Source: Actinomycetota bacterium (GTDB taxonomy: Bacteria; Actinomycetota; Actinomycetes; Actinomycetales; Microbacteriaceae). From it: a stretch of 37,366 nt of DNA. The stretch is from contig SXMH01000179.1 in assembly GCA_005777405.1 (NCBI GenBank), forward strand, positions 1-37,366. The letters run 5' to 3'. Position 1 is the stretch's first letter. Every line of letters starts with the position of its first letter. This document shows, piece by piece, positions 1 through 9,050 of this stretch. The position numbers and the translations under genes are program-made. The notes beneath the pieces were generated by a model. It searched no databases and was not told the origin of the DNA. It saw only the letters and a program-made list of their open reading frames with translations.

Positions 1-690
1 CTGCATGACGATGAACACGATGTTGGTGCCAGGAGCGTGGTGGCCGGTGTCGAGGCACACCATCGCCTTGTCGCCGAGCGCCGCGACCTGGGCGTAGGCG
101 GTACCCCAGTCGGGAACATCGGTGTGATAGAACGCCGGCTCAAAGAACTTGTACTCGAGCACGAGCCGTTGGTCGTCACCGATTCGCTCGTAGATCGTGG
201 CGAGGCTCTCGGCGAGATTGTCTTGCCGAAGCCGCATGTCGTCTTGGCCGGGGTAGTTGGTGCCGTCGGCGAGCCAGATCTTAAGATCGCGCGAGCCCGT
301 CGCGTGCATGATCTCGATGCAGTCGAAGTGGTGGTCGATGGCGCGCTGGCGCGCCTTGGGGTCGCTCGCCGCGAGAGAGCCGAACTTGTATTCCTCGTCT
401 TGGAAGGTGTTCGAGTTGATCGTGCCGAGGGCCACGCCGTGTTCTTCGGCGTGGGCGCGCAGCGCGTTGTAGTCGTCGACCGTGTCCCACGGAATGTGCA
501 GGGCAACACTCGGCGCGAGACCGGTGTACCTGTGCACCTGAGCGGCGTCGGCGATCTTCTCAAAGGGGTCGCGCGGGGTGCCGGGCGTCGTGAAGACACG
601 GAATCGCGTGCCGGAGTTGCCGAAGGCCCACGAGGGCAATTCGATGGCCTGGCGCTCGAGCTGCGGCGCGATGGAGTCGAAGGTCGTCAT
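1..690 (-). CDS. rhaI: L-rhamnose isomerase (3' end outside window)
   Basis: Reverse-strand reading from ATG at 690: MTTFDSIAPQLERQAIELPSWAFGNSGTRFRVFTTPGTPRDPFEKIADAAQVHRYTGLAPSVALHIPWD...; no stop before window edge, so absent from ORF track. Resembles RhaI-type L-rhamnose isomerases. Confidence 0.85.
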   Translation of the reverse strand, partial: MTTFDSIAPQLERQAIELPSWAFGNSGTRFRVFTTPGTPRDPFEKIADAAQVHRYTGLAPSVALHIPWDTVDDYNALRAHAEEHGVALGTINSNTFQDEEYKFGSLAASDPKARQRAIDHHFDCIEIMHATGSRDLKIWLADGTNYPGQDDMRLRQDNLAESLATIYERIGDDQRLVLEYKFFEPAFYHTDVPDWGTAYAQVAALGDKAMVCLDTGHHAPGTNIVFIVMQ

Positions 691-720
691 TGACGGATGC
701 TGCTCTCTCGTGTGGCGGAT

Positions 721-778
721 TGAATCGTTTCACCACTGTACGCCCGGGAATCGCGGTGCGTCAAGTGAATCGATTCGA
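721..778. promoter_or_regulatory. Putative LacI-family operators in the rhaI/lacI divergent promoter
   Basis: TGAATCGTTTCA (721-732, near-palindrome) and GAATCGATTC (767-776, perfect palindrome) between divergent genes. Confidence 0.55.
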
Positions 779-791
779 CTAGCCTCGGTTC

Positions 792-1802
792 ATGGCAGCT
801 GTCGGCATCAAAGACGTCGCTCGACTCGCAGGAGTCTCCGTCGGCACGGTGTCGAACGTGCTCAACCGCCCCGATCGCGTGAGTGCCGACACCGTCGCCC
901 GCGTGCGAGCCGCAATCGACGAGCTCGGCTTCGTGCGTAACGACGCTGCGCGTCAGTTGCGCGTCGGGCACAGTTCGACGGTCGGTCTCGTCGTTCTCGA
1001 CGTCGGCAACCCCTTCTTCGCCGAGCTCGCTCGAGGCGCCGAAGACGCCGCAGACGCGGTCGGGCACTCAGTCATCCTGGGCAATAGTGACGAGAACGTC
1101 GCGCGCGAGGCTGCGTATCTCGACCTCTTCGAAGAGCAGCGGGTGCGGGGCGTGCTCATTTCGCCGATCGGAGATGTCACCTCGCGCCTGCAGAAGCTGC
1201 GCGAGCACGGCACTCGAGCCGTGCTCGTCGACCGCAGCGGCGAGGGCACGGGGGTGTCATCGGTGTCGGTCGACGACGTCGCTGGCGGCTACCTCGCCGT
1301 GCAGCATCTGTTGTCGCTCGGCCGACGACGCATTGCCTACCTCGGTGCGCAGTTCGAGATTCGTCAGGTCACCGACCGGCTCGAGGGCGCCCGCCGCGCA
1401 GTCGCTGAGGTGCCAGGGGCCGCGCTCGAAGTCGTCACCGCTGAAGGGCTCACGGTCGTGCACGGTCGCGCTGCCGGCCAGCAGCTCGTGCGCCGCCCGG
1501 CGTCGGAACGACCTGATGCCGTCTTTGCCGCCAACGATTTGCTGGCTGTGGGGCTGCTGCAGGCGCTCGTCATGACGGGTGACGTGCGCGTGCCCGCCGA
1601 CATCGCGCTCGTCGGGTACGACGACATCGACTTCGCCTCCGCCGCCGTCGTGCCTCTCACCTCAGTGCGACAGCCGGCTCGACTGCTCGGCGAGACGGCG
1701 ATCGGCATCTTGCTCGACGAAGCGGCCGACCCCGAACTCGCCGCGCGCGACGTCGTGTTCACCCCCGAACTCGTGGTGCGGGCCTCGACGGTCGACGGCT
1801 AG
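792..1802 (+). CDS. LacI family transcriptional regulator
   Basis: N-terminal HTH IKDVARLAGVSVGTVSNVLNRPDRVS; C-terminal PDAVFAANDLLAVG...VGYDDIDFA sugar-binding domain. Confidence 0.95.
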   Translation: MAAVGIKDVARLAGVSVGTVSNVLNRPDRVSADTVARVRAAIDELGFVRNDAARQLRVGHSSTVGLVVLDVGNPFFAELARGAEDAADAVGHSVILGNSDENVAREAAYLDLFEEQRVRGVLISPIGDVTSRLQKLREHGTRAVLVDRSGEGTGVSSVSVDDVAGGYLAVQHLLSLGRRRIAYLGAQFEIRQVTDRLEGARRAVAEVPGAALEVVTAEGLTVVHGRAAGQQLVRRPASERPDAVFAANDLLAVGLLQALVMTGDVRVPADIALVGYDDIDFASAAVVPLTSVRQPARLLGETAIGILLDEAADPELAARDVVFTPELVVRASTVDG

Positions 1803-1818
1803 GTTCGCTGCTGCTCGC

Positions 1819-4482
1819 TCATGCTGCGACGACCGCGTACGGCACGGCAAACTCGTGCTCGCCGCTGCTGACGCGCACCGGCTCGCAACCCTCGAGGTCG
1901 ACAACCGCCGCCGCTCCTGTCGGCACTGTCACCGCGACGTGCAGCTCGCCCGCCTCAAGTCGCCACGCAATCGACGCCGTTCCATAGGGAGTCTCATGAC
2001 GAGCGCTCGCCGAGGTCAGGCCCCCGCCCGGGCGAGGCGCGAAGACGATCTCGCGGTAGCCGGGCGCAGCGGGAGCGAGGCCTGCCACCACCCGGTGCAG
2101 CCAGTCGGCCACCGAGCCCAGCGCGTAGTGGTTGAACGACGTCATCGTGCCGGGGTGCACCGAGCCGTCGGGCAGCATGCTGTCCCAGCGCTCCCACACC
2201 GTTGTCGCGCCCATCGTCACTGCGTAGAGCCACGAGGGGCACTGCTCTTCGAGCAGCAGGTCGTAAGCGGCATCCATCTGGCCCGTTGAGCTCAGCGCAT
2301 CGCTGACGACGTTGACGCCCGCGAAGCCGACCGCGATGCGGTTGCCCGACTCTGCGACGAGCTCAGCGAGGCGCTGCCCAACTGCTGCGCGCAGAGCGGG
2401 ATCAGTGATGAGGTCGAAGCGCAGCGCGAGACCATAGGCGGTCTGTGCATCGGAGGTCATGCGGCCGTTGGGCAGCACATACTCCCGCTGAAAGGCAGTG
2501 CGAATCTCGTCAGCTAGCGCGTGGTAGCGCGCAGCATCCTGAGCGCGGTCGAGCACGTCGGCCATGCGCGCGAGCGTGCGAGTCGAGTGCGCGAAGTATG
2601 CAGTGGCGACCAGATAGCGGTCGGTCTTGGCGTCTGCCGGGTCTTGCGGCGGAGCGCTCGGATCGAGCCAGTCACCGAGCTGGAAGCCCTCGTTCCACAG
2701 TCGGTCGGGGCCGGCAAGTCGCTCGACGAGATCGACCCAGGCCCGCGCACTCGCATACTGGTCGGCGAGCACTCCGGCATCGCCGAAGCGCTCGTACAGC
2801 ACCCACGGGGTGAGCACGGCCGCGTCGCCCCAGACAGCACCGGGCCGAATGGGAGTCCACACCTCGTGCGCCGGAATCACCGGCACGTACCACGGCACTG
2901 TGCCGTCCTCGAGCTGATCCGCTGCGACATCGCGCAGCCAATTCGCGAGGAAGCCTGATGAGTCGTAGAGGTAGCTCGCCGTCGGGGCGAAGACCTGAAT
3001 GTCTCCCGTCCACCCCACGCGCTCGTCTCGCTGCGGGCAGTCAGTGGGAATGTCGACGAAGTTGCCGCGCATGCCCCACACCACGTTCTCGTGCAGTCGA
3101 TTGAGCTGCGGGTTCGAGCTCTCGAACCAGCCCGTGCGGCGCATGTCACTGTGCAGAACGCGGGCCACGATATCCCCCGCAGCCACGGCCGCGTCGAGAT
3201 CGCCGGGCCAACCCGTTACCTCGACGTAGCGAAAGCCGTGCACCGTGAACCGTGGCTCCCAGACCTCGGGTTCGTCTCGACCGGCGAGCACGTACACGTC
3301 GGTTGACTTCGCCTCGCGCAACGGTCGGGTGTAGAGCTCACCTGATTGCAGCACCTCGGCCGTGCGCAGGGTGATCGTGTCGCCGGCGGCGCCGGACACC
3401 CGCAGCCGTACGCGACCGACGAGGTTTTGACCGAGGTCAAGAAGTCGCTTGCCGCTCGGGCTCGTGAGTACCGCGACGGGTTGCACCTCCTCGGTGCAGC
3501 GCACGGCAGGGCCCACAGGTGCCACCATCGTGCCCATGTCGCGCTCGCGCACGGCCACCGGCGTCCACGCCTCGCCCGGCGCGATCGACTCGTCATACGA
3601 GGCCGTCGAGAACGCGACGCGCTCCTCGCGAGCGTCATAGGTCTCGCCGTCGTAGAGACCAGCATGCAGAATCGGGCCCGTGGATGCTCGCCATGAGCCA
3701 TCGGTCGCCACGACCGTGCGCGTGCCGTCGTCGTGCAGCACTTCGAGCTGCGCGATGAGCGATTGGTCACTGCCGAACAGGTTGCGGAAGCCGCCGCGCC
3801 AGCCGAGCCGGCCGCGGTACCAGCCATCGGCGAGCCACGCGCCGATGGCGTTGGGCCCGTGCGCCAGCAGATCGGTGACGTCGTAGGTGTAGTACCGCAA
3901 GCGCGAGCGGTACACCGTCCATCCGGGCAGCAGTTCATCACGGCCGACACGTGAGCCGTTGAGCTCAAGTTCAGCGAGACCGTGCGCGCTCGCGTACAAG
4001 CGCGCCCGCACGATGGGCTTCGAGACCTCGAATGCACGGCGCACGAGAGCAGGACGACGCGTGTCAGACTCGGGGTCTTCCTCCCACGCGGCACCGACGG
4101 GTTGCGCCTGCCAGTCGCTCGCGGTGAGCAGTCCCACTTCGAGAGTCGTCGCCGGGCTCCACGCGCTGTGCTCCCCCGCCGAGTTGATGACGCGCACCTC
4201 GACCGTCGCCCGCTCGCGCGACTGCAGCGGTGCCACAGGCCAGGGCACGAGCACCTGCTCGGTACCCGCCGCACCGTCCACGCGCACGATCTGGCTTTCC
4301 GGTGCGCTGTCGCGCGAGATACGAAGTTCGTAAGCGGTCTGCGCCCAGCCCGCCGGCGCCGTCGTGGTCCAGCTGAGTCTCGGAGAGCTCTCGCCAATGC
4401 CGAGTGGTTCGCGGTGATGTTCCACCGAGGGGGCCGCAACAGCGGCAGCCGACTCGGGTGAGGTGGAAGCGGTGATCGACAT
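1819..4482 (-). CDS. Alpha-L-rhamnosidase (GH78)
   Basis: 887 aa; motifs WTGDIQVFAPTASYLYD, DIPTDCPQRDERVGWTGD, TVWERWDSMLPDGSVHPGTMTSFNHYALGSV typical of GH78. Confidence 0.95.
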   Translation of the reverse strand: MSITASTSPESAAAVAAPSVEHHREPLGIGESSPRLSWTTTAPAGWAQTAYELRISRDSAPESQIVRVDGAAGTEQVLVPWPVAPLQSRERATVEVRVINSAGEHSAWSPATTLEVGLLTASDWQAQPVGAAWEEDPESDTRRPALVRRAFEVSKPIVRARLYASAHGLAELELNGSRVGRDELLPGWTVYRSRLRYYTYDVTDLLAHGPNAIGAWLADGWYRGRLGWRGGFRNLFGSDQSLIAQLEVLHDDGTRTVVATDGSWRASTGPILHAGLYDGETYDAREERVAFSTASYDESIAPGEAWTPVAVRERDMGTMVAPVGPAVRCTEEVQPVAVLTSPSGKRLLDLGQNLVGRVRLRVSGAAGDTITLRTAEVLQSGELYTRPLREAKSTDVYVLAGRDEPEVWEPRFTVHGFRYVEVTGWPGDLDAAVAAGDIVARVLHSDMRRTGWFESSNPQLNRLHENVVWGMRGNFVDIPTDCPQRDERVGWTGDIQVFAPTASYLYDSSGFLANWLRDVAADQLEDGTVPWYVPVIPAHEVWTPIRPGAVWGDAAVLTPWVLYERFGDAGVLADQYASARAWVDLVERLAGPDRLWNEGFQLGDWLDPSAPPQDPADAKTDRYLVATAYFAHSTRTLARMADVLDRAQDAARYHALADEIRTAFQREYVLPNGRMTSDAQTAYGLALRFDLITDPALRAAVGQRLAELVAESGNRIAVGFAGVNVVSDALSSTGQMDAAYDLLLEEQCPSWLYAVTMGATTVWERWDSMLPDGSVHPGTMTSFNHYALGSVADWLHRVVAGLAPAAPGYREIVFAPRPGGGLTSASARHETPYGTASIAWRLEAGELHVAVTVPTGAAAVVDLEGCEPVRVSSGEHEFAVPYAVVAA

Positions 4483-4505
4483 CGATAACCTCGGCGACTT
4501 TCTGC

Positions 4506-4574
4506 GAAACGTTTCAGTGCTGGCTGGGCGATCCCCTGCCTGTCGTGATTACTCTATCTTTGGTACGTTTCAAT
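4506..4574. promoter_or_regulatory. Putative LacI-type operators between GH78 and epimerase genes
   Basis: GAAACGTTTC perfect palindrome (4506-4515) and ACGTTTCAAT (4565-4574), the latter identical to one half of the 8931-8946 operator. Confidence 0.5.
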
Positions 4575-4656
4575 CGCCAGTCCGCGATGCCTCTTCGCAA
4601 CTGGGGACGACCGCGCGCATCGCACCGCACCCGACCGCTTTGAAAGACTGACCGCC

Positions 4657-5535
4657 ATGACCGATTCCGTCACCTCCCGCGCTCACCGCTCGGCCACTGG
4701 CCCGCTCACGATCGCCGTGACCGGTTCTTCCGGCAAACTCGGCCGCGCCGCCGTTGCCGATCTGCGTGAGGCAGGCCACGAGGTCATCGGCTTCGACCTG
4801 CACGGCACGGCAGGAGCCGGCTTCACCCAGGTGAAGCTCGACGACTACGGGCAGACCCTCGACGCCCTGCTCGGCGTCACCGCGCGTCACGCCGGCATCG
4901 ACGCACTCGTGCACCTCGCCGCGATTCCCGTCAACGGGCTCGTGCCCGATGCGGCGACGTTCCACAACAACATGGCGGTGTCGTTCAACGTGCTCTTCGG
5001 GGCGCATCGGGCGGGCATCCATCGCATCGTCACCGCCTCAAGCATCACCGCAGCCGGATTCCCCTACGACGTCGCACCCCCGGCGCTACCGGTCGACGAA
5101 TCGCACACCGTCGCGAACAACACCTACGGCCTCGGCAAGGTGTTGGAGGAAGCCATGCTCGGCCAGCTCGTCGACTGGAGCGAAGCATGCTCGATCACGG
5201 CGCTGCGGTTCACCAACGTGGTGGGCGCCGATGAGTACGGCACCTTTGAACGTGCGGCCGAAACCACCTATCGCCGAGACCTCATCGGCTCGTGGGTCGA
5301 TGCCCGCGACGGCGCACTCGCCATCCGTCTCGCGCTCGAGGCTGCTCGACCTGGTTTCACGGTCTATAACGTGGCCGCGCCCGAGTCCGGGTCGAGTATT
5401 CCGTCGCGCGAGCTCGCGGCGCTGTGGTTTCCTGGCACGCCGGTCGCCGACGATCTGGGCGAGTTCGAGTCACTCTTCTCGACCCGGGCCATTCAGCGAG
5501 ACCTCGGCTTCGCCGCCCGCCACGACTGGCGTTAA
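4657..5535 (+). CDS. NAD(P)-dependent epimerase/dehydratase (extended SDR, possible sugar/uronate dehydrogenase)
   Basis: 292 aa; TGSSGKLGRAAVADL Rossmann motif, DALVHLAAIP, NTYGLGKVLEE (YxxxK). Confidence 0.85.
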   Translation: MTDSVTSRAHRSATGPLTIAVTGSSGKLGRAAVADLREAGHEVIGFDLHGTAGAGFTQVKLDDYGQTLDALLGVTARHAGIDALVHLAAIPVNGLVPDAATFHNNMAVSFNVLFGAHRAGIHRIVTASSITAAGFPYDVAPPALPVDESHTVANNTYGLGKVLEEAMLGQLVDWSEACSITALRFTNVVGADEYGTFERAAETTYRRDLIGSWVDARDGALAIRLALEAARPGFTVYNVAAPESGSSIPSRELAALWFPGTPVADDLGEFESLFSTRAIQRDLGFAARHDWR

Positions 5536-5548
5536 CCGACCCACCCCA

Positions 5549-5646
5549 CGGCATCGACCGAACGACGGAGATTGTCCGTTCCACACCCCGAGATGAGCAG
5601 GGTTGACCTGTTGCAGGTCGTTGTGTCCGTCGTTCGGCCGATGCCG
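5549..5646. repeat. Long interrupted inverted repeat (MITE/REP-like or structured RNA element)
   Basis: CGGCATCGaCCGAACGACGGA (5549-5569) pairs with TCCGTCGTTCGGcCGATGCCG (5626-5646), one mismatch in 21 bp; nested hairpin GACCTGttgCAGGTC (5605-5619). Confidence 0.7.
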
Positions 5647-5656
5647 GGTCGGCCGC

Positions 5657-5680
5657 CCGGGGCGTCCGTACGCGCCCCGG
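5657..5680. terminator. Candidate terminator hairpin between convergent genes
   Basis: CCGGGGCG-tccgtacg-CGCCCCGG. Confidence 0.5.
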
Positions 5681-5692
5681 ACGACCGAGTCG

Positions 5693-6595
5693 TCAGCCCT
5701 TGACCGCGCCGGCCGCGAGGCCCTTGATGATGCGCTGGTTGAGGAAGAGGTAGAGCACGAGGATGCCGCCCACGGTGATACAGATGGCGGCGAACAGCGG
5801 CCCGTAGTTGATGGCGCCGTACTCGCCCGAAAAGTTCAGCAGCCCCACCTGGATCGTATTGAGCCTCCGCTGCCCTGCGAAGATCAGCGCGAAGAGCAGG
5901 TCGTTCCAGATGAGGAAGAACTGCACGATCGCCACCGTGATGACGGCGTTGCGCACCATCGGGAAACCAATGAGTACGAACGACTTCAGGATGCTCGCGC
6001 CGTCGATCGTCGCGGCCTCGAAGATCTCACGCGGGATCGCTCGGAAGTACGTCGCCATCATGAACACCGTGAGAGGCAAGCCGCCCGCGGTGTAGATGAC
6101 GATGAGCGGAAGGAGCGAACCATTAATGCCGAGGTTGAAGAACACGATGAACAGCGGCAGCACGATGATCTGGCCAGGAATCATGATTCCCGAGAGGAAG
6201 GTCAGCAGCACGCCGCCGCGACCCTTCCAGACCATGACCTCAAGCGCGAATCCCGCGGCCGTGCCGAGCACGACGATGAGCAGCAGTGAGGGAAAGGTCA
6301 CGATGACCGAGTTGGTGATGGTCGTCGCGAGGTTGCCGACTTCCCAGGCCGTCGCGTAGTTCTCCCACGCCCAGGTCTCGGGCAGCGCCCACGAGGGGTT
6401 GTTGAGAAAGTCGCTGTTCGACTTGAGCGAGTTGATGACCATCCACACGAGCGGATAGCCCGTGATGAGGATGAGGAACGCGATCGTCAGGAGCGCGGGC
6501 AGTCGCCGAACGGTGCGCAACGCTTTGTCACCGATCGAATCGTGACGGTGTCGGCGCACGGAGTGCGGAGTGGCGGTCTGAGTCATGGTGGTCAT
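5693..6595 (-). CDS. Carbohydrate ABC transporter permease (MalG-like, CUT1)
   Basis: 300 aa; multi-TM, EAATIDGASILKSFVLIGFPMVRNAV EAA loop. Confidence 0.93.
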   Translation of the reverse strand: MTTMTQTATPHSVRRHRHDSIGDKALRTVRRLPALLTIAFLILITGYPLVWMVINSLKSNSDFLNNPSWALPETWAWENYATAWEVGNLATTITNSVIVTFPSLLLIVVLGTAAGFALEVMVWKGRGGVLLTFLSGIMIPGQIIVLPLFIVFFNLGINGSLLPLIVIYTAGGLPLTVFMMATYFRAIPREIFEAATIDGASILKSFVLIGFPMVRNAVITVAIVQFFLIWNDLLFALIFAGQRRLNTIQVGLLNFSGEYGAINYGPLFAAICITVGGILVLYLFLNQRIIKGLAAGAVKG

Positions 6596-6605
6596 GGCGC
6601 GGGCC

Positions 6606-7487
6606 TCACTTCGTGTTGTCGCGACGCGACTGCTGGAAGATGACGAGGGTGACGAGCAACGACATGATCGTCAGCAGCAGCGCGATCGTCGAGCCGTAGC
6701 CGTAGTCGCTGAACTGGAACGCCGTGCGATACATGTAGAGCGTGAGTGGTGTCGTCGAGCTGCCAGGGCCACCGCCCGTGAGAGCGAAGACCGAGTCGAA
6801 CACCTTGATGGTGCCGTTGATGCTGAAGATGAGCGAGGCGAAGAGAATCGGCAGCGACATCGGCAGGATGATGTAGCGGAACAGCGACCAGCTGCGAGCG
6901 CCGTCGATGCGGGCCGACTCAACAATGTCGTCGGGAATGTCGAGCAGACCAGAGAAGATGAGCACGCCGTAGAACCCGACCGACCGCCAGATGTCCATGA
7001 TGATGACGACGATGAACGCGGTGCCGCCGGCACCGAGCCAGTCGATGGGCGTCACGCCGACGTTGAACAGCAGCTCGTTGACGAGCCCGTCATTGGGCGC
7101 CGACTGAAAGAGCTTTTGGTAGAGCAGCGAGATGGCGACAGTCGGCAGCACGACGGGGAAGAACACGAGCGTGCGCACGACGACTGACGACTTGCGCAAG
7201 ACGAAGTGGTAGAGCAGTGCCAGGCCGTAGCCGAAGACCACCTGGCCAATGGTGACGATGATCGCGTAGTTGACCGTGAACCAGAAGGCGTCGTGCACGG
7301 CCTTGTCGTTGACGAGCTTTTCGAAGTTGGCGATGCCGTTGAACTCGAAGCCCTGCAGAACGTTGCCGGTGAAGAAGGTGAGCCCGAGCGACCAGAAGAT
7401 CGGAACGAGCATGACGAGGGTGTAGACCAGGAGCGCCGGCCCCAGCAGGAGCGCGATCGCCTTCGGGTCGCCGAGGACGGATTTCAT
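6606..7487 (-). CDS. Sugar ABC transporter permease (MalF-like, CUT1)
   Basis: Start chosen at MKSVLGDPKAIALLLGPALLVYT (ATG at 7487), not the ORF start at 7859; ESARIDGARSWSLFRYIILPM EAA loop. Confidence 0.92.
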   Translation of the reverse strand: MKSVLGDPKAIALLLGPALLVYTLVMLVPIFWSLGLTFFTGNVLQGFEFNGIANFEKLVNDKAVHDAFWFTVNYAIIVTIGQVVFGYGLALLYHFVLRKSSVVVRTLVFFPVVLPTVAISLLYQKLFQSAPNDGLVNELLFNVGVTPIDWLGAGGTAFIVVIIMDIWRSVGFYGVLIFSGLLDIPDDIVESARIDGARSWSLFRYIILPMSLPILFASLIFSINGTIKVFDSVFALTGGGPGSSTTPLTLYMYRTAFQFSDYGYGSTIALLLTIMSLLVTLVIFQQSRRDNTK

Positions 7488-7551
7488 GGTGGCCTCTCGT
7501 GTACGGAAGGGCGGCCTGCACCCGAGGTCGAGGGTACGCCGCGCGGAGACG

Positions 7552-7591
7552 GAGCGAGGGGCGGGCGGGTGTCGCCGCCCGCCCCTCGCTC
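7552..7591. terminator. Strong GC-rich intra-operon stem-loop downstream of the solute-binding protein gene
   Basis: GAGCGAGGGGCGGGCG (7552-7567) / CGCCCGCCCCTCGCTC (7576-7591): 16-17 bp perfect stem with 6-8 nt loop. Confidence 0.8.
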
Positions 7592-7599
7592 GCGGGGTG

Positions 7600-8901
7600 T
7601 TACGGGTTGTCGATCGCGTCTTGCACGAGCGCCATGAACTCCTCAGCCGAGAGCTGGCCGGTGACGAGCAGTGCGGCGTTGGTCGACGAGACAGAGCTGG
7701 CCTTCGCCGGGAAGAGCGCCTCGAACCAGAGCACACTGTCGGTGCTGGTCGAGATCTCGTCGGCGATCGTCTGCGAGATCGCGGGCAGCTCGACCTCGAC
7801 GTCGGCGACGAAGCCGGTGATCTGACCCTGTTCGAGCGCCGCGTTGCCGTAGCCCTCACCGATGCACTTCAGCCACTCGGCGACGTCTTCGGTGTAGGTC
7901 TGCGAGCCGAAGGTGGCGGGCAGGCCGACGTTCGAGGGGTACGCGTCGATGCTGCCGGCGCCGCCCTCGACGGCCGGAAACTTGAAGAAGCCGACGTTGT
8001 CGGCACCGATCTCGTTGCCCTCGCCGTTGATGTTGCCAAGCAGCCAGCTGCCCATGTAGATCATGACGGCATTGCCCGTGAGGAACTCGTTGCTTGCACT
8101 GTCGTAGTCGAGCGATGCGACGTTGTCACCGAAGTAGCCGGCGGCACCGAGGTCAGCAATCGCCTGCGCGGCGGCCACGTACTCGGGGTCGGTCAGCTTG
8201 GCTTCGCCATCGGCGACCTTCTGCAGGGCGTCGCCGCCGAGCGAGCGGAAGAGGTAGCCCGAGACGAGGCGCGTGAGCGGCCATCCCTGCTCGCCCGAAG
8301 CGGCAAAGGGCGTGTAGCCCGCCGCCTGAGCCTCGCCAGCGACCGTGAGCAGCTCGTCCCACGTCGTGGGAACAGCCCAGCCGTTCTCTTCGAAGATCGC
8401 CGTGTTGTAGAAGATGCCTTCGATGTTGTACTGGAAGGGCAAGAACGAGAACTCGCCACCGTAGAGCTTCTTGATGGTCGAGACGGCGCCTTCGGCCACC
8501 TTGTCGCGAACACCGAGCTCGGTCATGGCCTCGTCGAGGTCGAGGACGACGCCGGCGTCGACGAGCTTGGCGCCCTCAGCCGGGTTGCCACCCGCGGAGA
8601 ACATCGGCGGCAGACCGCCCTGGCTCGCGAGCAGCTGCATCTGGGCGTCGATCTCGGCCTGGGGGATCGAGTTGATCTCGAGCGGCAGAGCGGCGTTCGC
8701 GTCTGCACACACACCGTCGACGAGCGCCTGCAGCACGGGCTCGGTCGTGGTGTTCTCAGCGTTCTTCGTGAACAGGAACGACTCGGGCTCGGTGGTCGCG
8801 CCGCCGCCGCCTGCACAGGCGCTCAGCAGCATGGCACCGGCGCCCGCGACAGCGAGCGAGGTGAGGATGGGGCGCCGGAGACGCCGGGGTGCTGTGGTCA
8901 C
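7600..8901 (-). CDS. Extracellular sugar-binding lipoprotein of ABC transporter
   Basis: GTG start at 8901 preceded by AAGGAGGAAAA; lipobox LLSACAGGGG; family 1 SBP-like sequence. Confidence 0.92.
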   Translation of the reverse strand: MTTAPRRLRRPILTSLAVAGAGAMLLSACAGGGGATTEPESFLFTKNAENTTTEPVLQALVDGVCADANAALPLEINSIPQAEIDAQMQLLASQGGLPPMFSAGGNPAEGAKLVDAGVVLDLDEAMTELGVRDKVAEGAVSTIKKLYGGEFSFLPFQYNIEGIFYNTAIFEENGWAVPTTWDELLTVAGEAQAAGYTPFAASGEQGWPLTRLVSGYLFRSLGGDALQKVADGEAKLTDPEYVAAAQAIADLGAAGYFGDNVASLDYDSASNEFLTGNAVMIYMGSWLLGNINGEGNEIGADNVGFFKFPAVEGGAGSIDAYPSNVGLPATFGSQTYTEDVAEWLKCIGEGYGNAALEQGQITGFVADVEVELPAISQTIADEISTSTDSVLWFEALFPAKASSVSSTNAALLVTGQLSAEEFMALVQDAIDNP

Positions 8902-8927
8902 TTTTCCTCCTTGAAAGGTGGGCGTCT

Positions 8928-8949
8928 CCAATTGAGACGTTTCAATTGG
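8928..8949. promoter_or_regulatory. LacI-family operator between SBP and GH3 genes
   Basis: CCAATTGAGACGTTTCAATTGG, 22-bp palindrome with a single non-complementary base pair. Confidence 0.75.
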
Positions 8950-9050
8950 TGAGAGTAGACGGGCTCTCCCGTGGTGTCAAGTGCGGATGCTCCCCCGCAC
9001 TTCTGCGGGCACGAGGCCCATGGCGCCCCCTATGGGGCAGAATCGCGAAC

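Noticed and set aside
6606-7859. N-terminal extension of the permease to 7859
   Set aside because: The extension is low-complexity Arg/Ser sequence overlapping the SBP gene and the strong stem-loop; MKSVLGDP at 7487 is the natural start.
5693-8901. Missing ATPase in the sugar ABC operon as an anomaly
   Set aside because: Known for CUT1 transporters in Actinobacteria, which share a common MsiK-type ATPase encoded elsewhere.
7486-8952. 488-aa + strand ORF
   Set aside because: Antisense to the solute-binding protein, which has a convincing lipobox and RBS.
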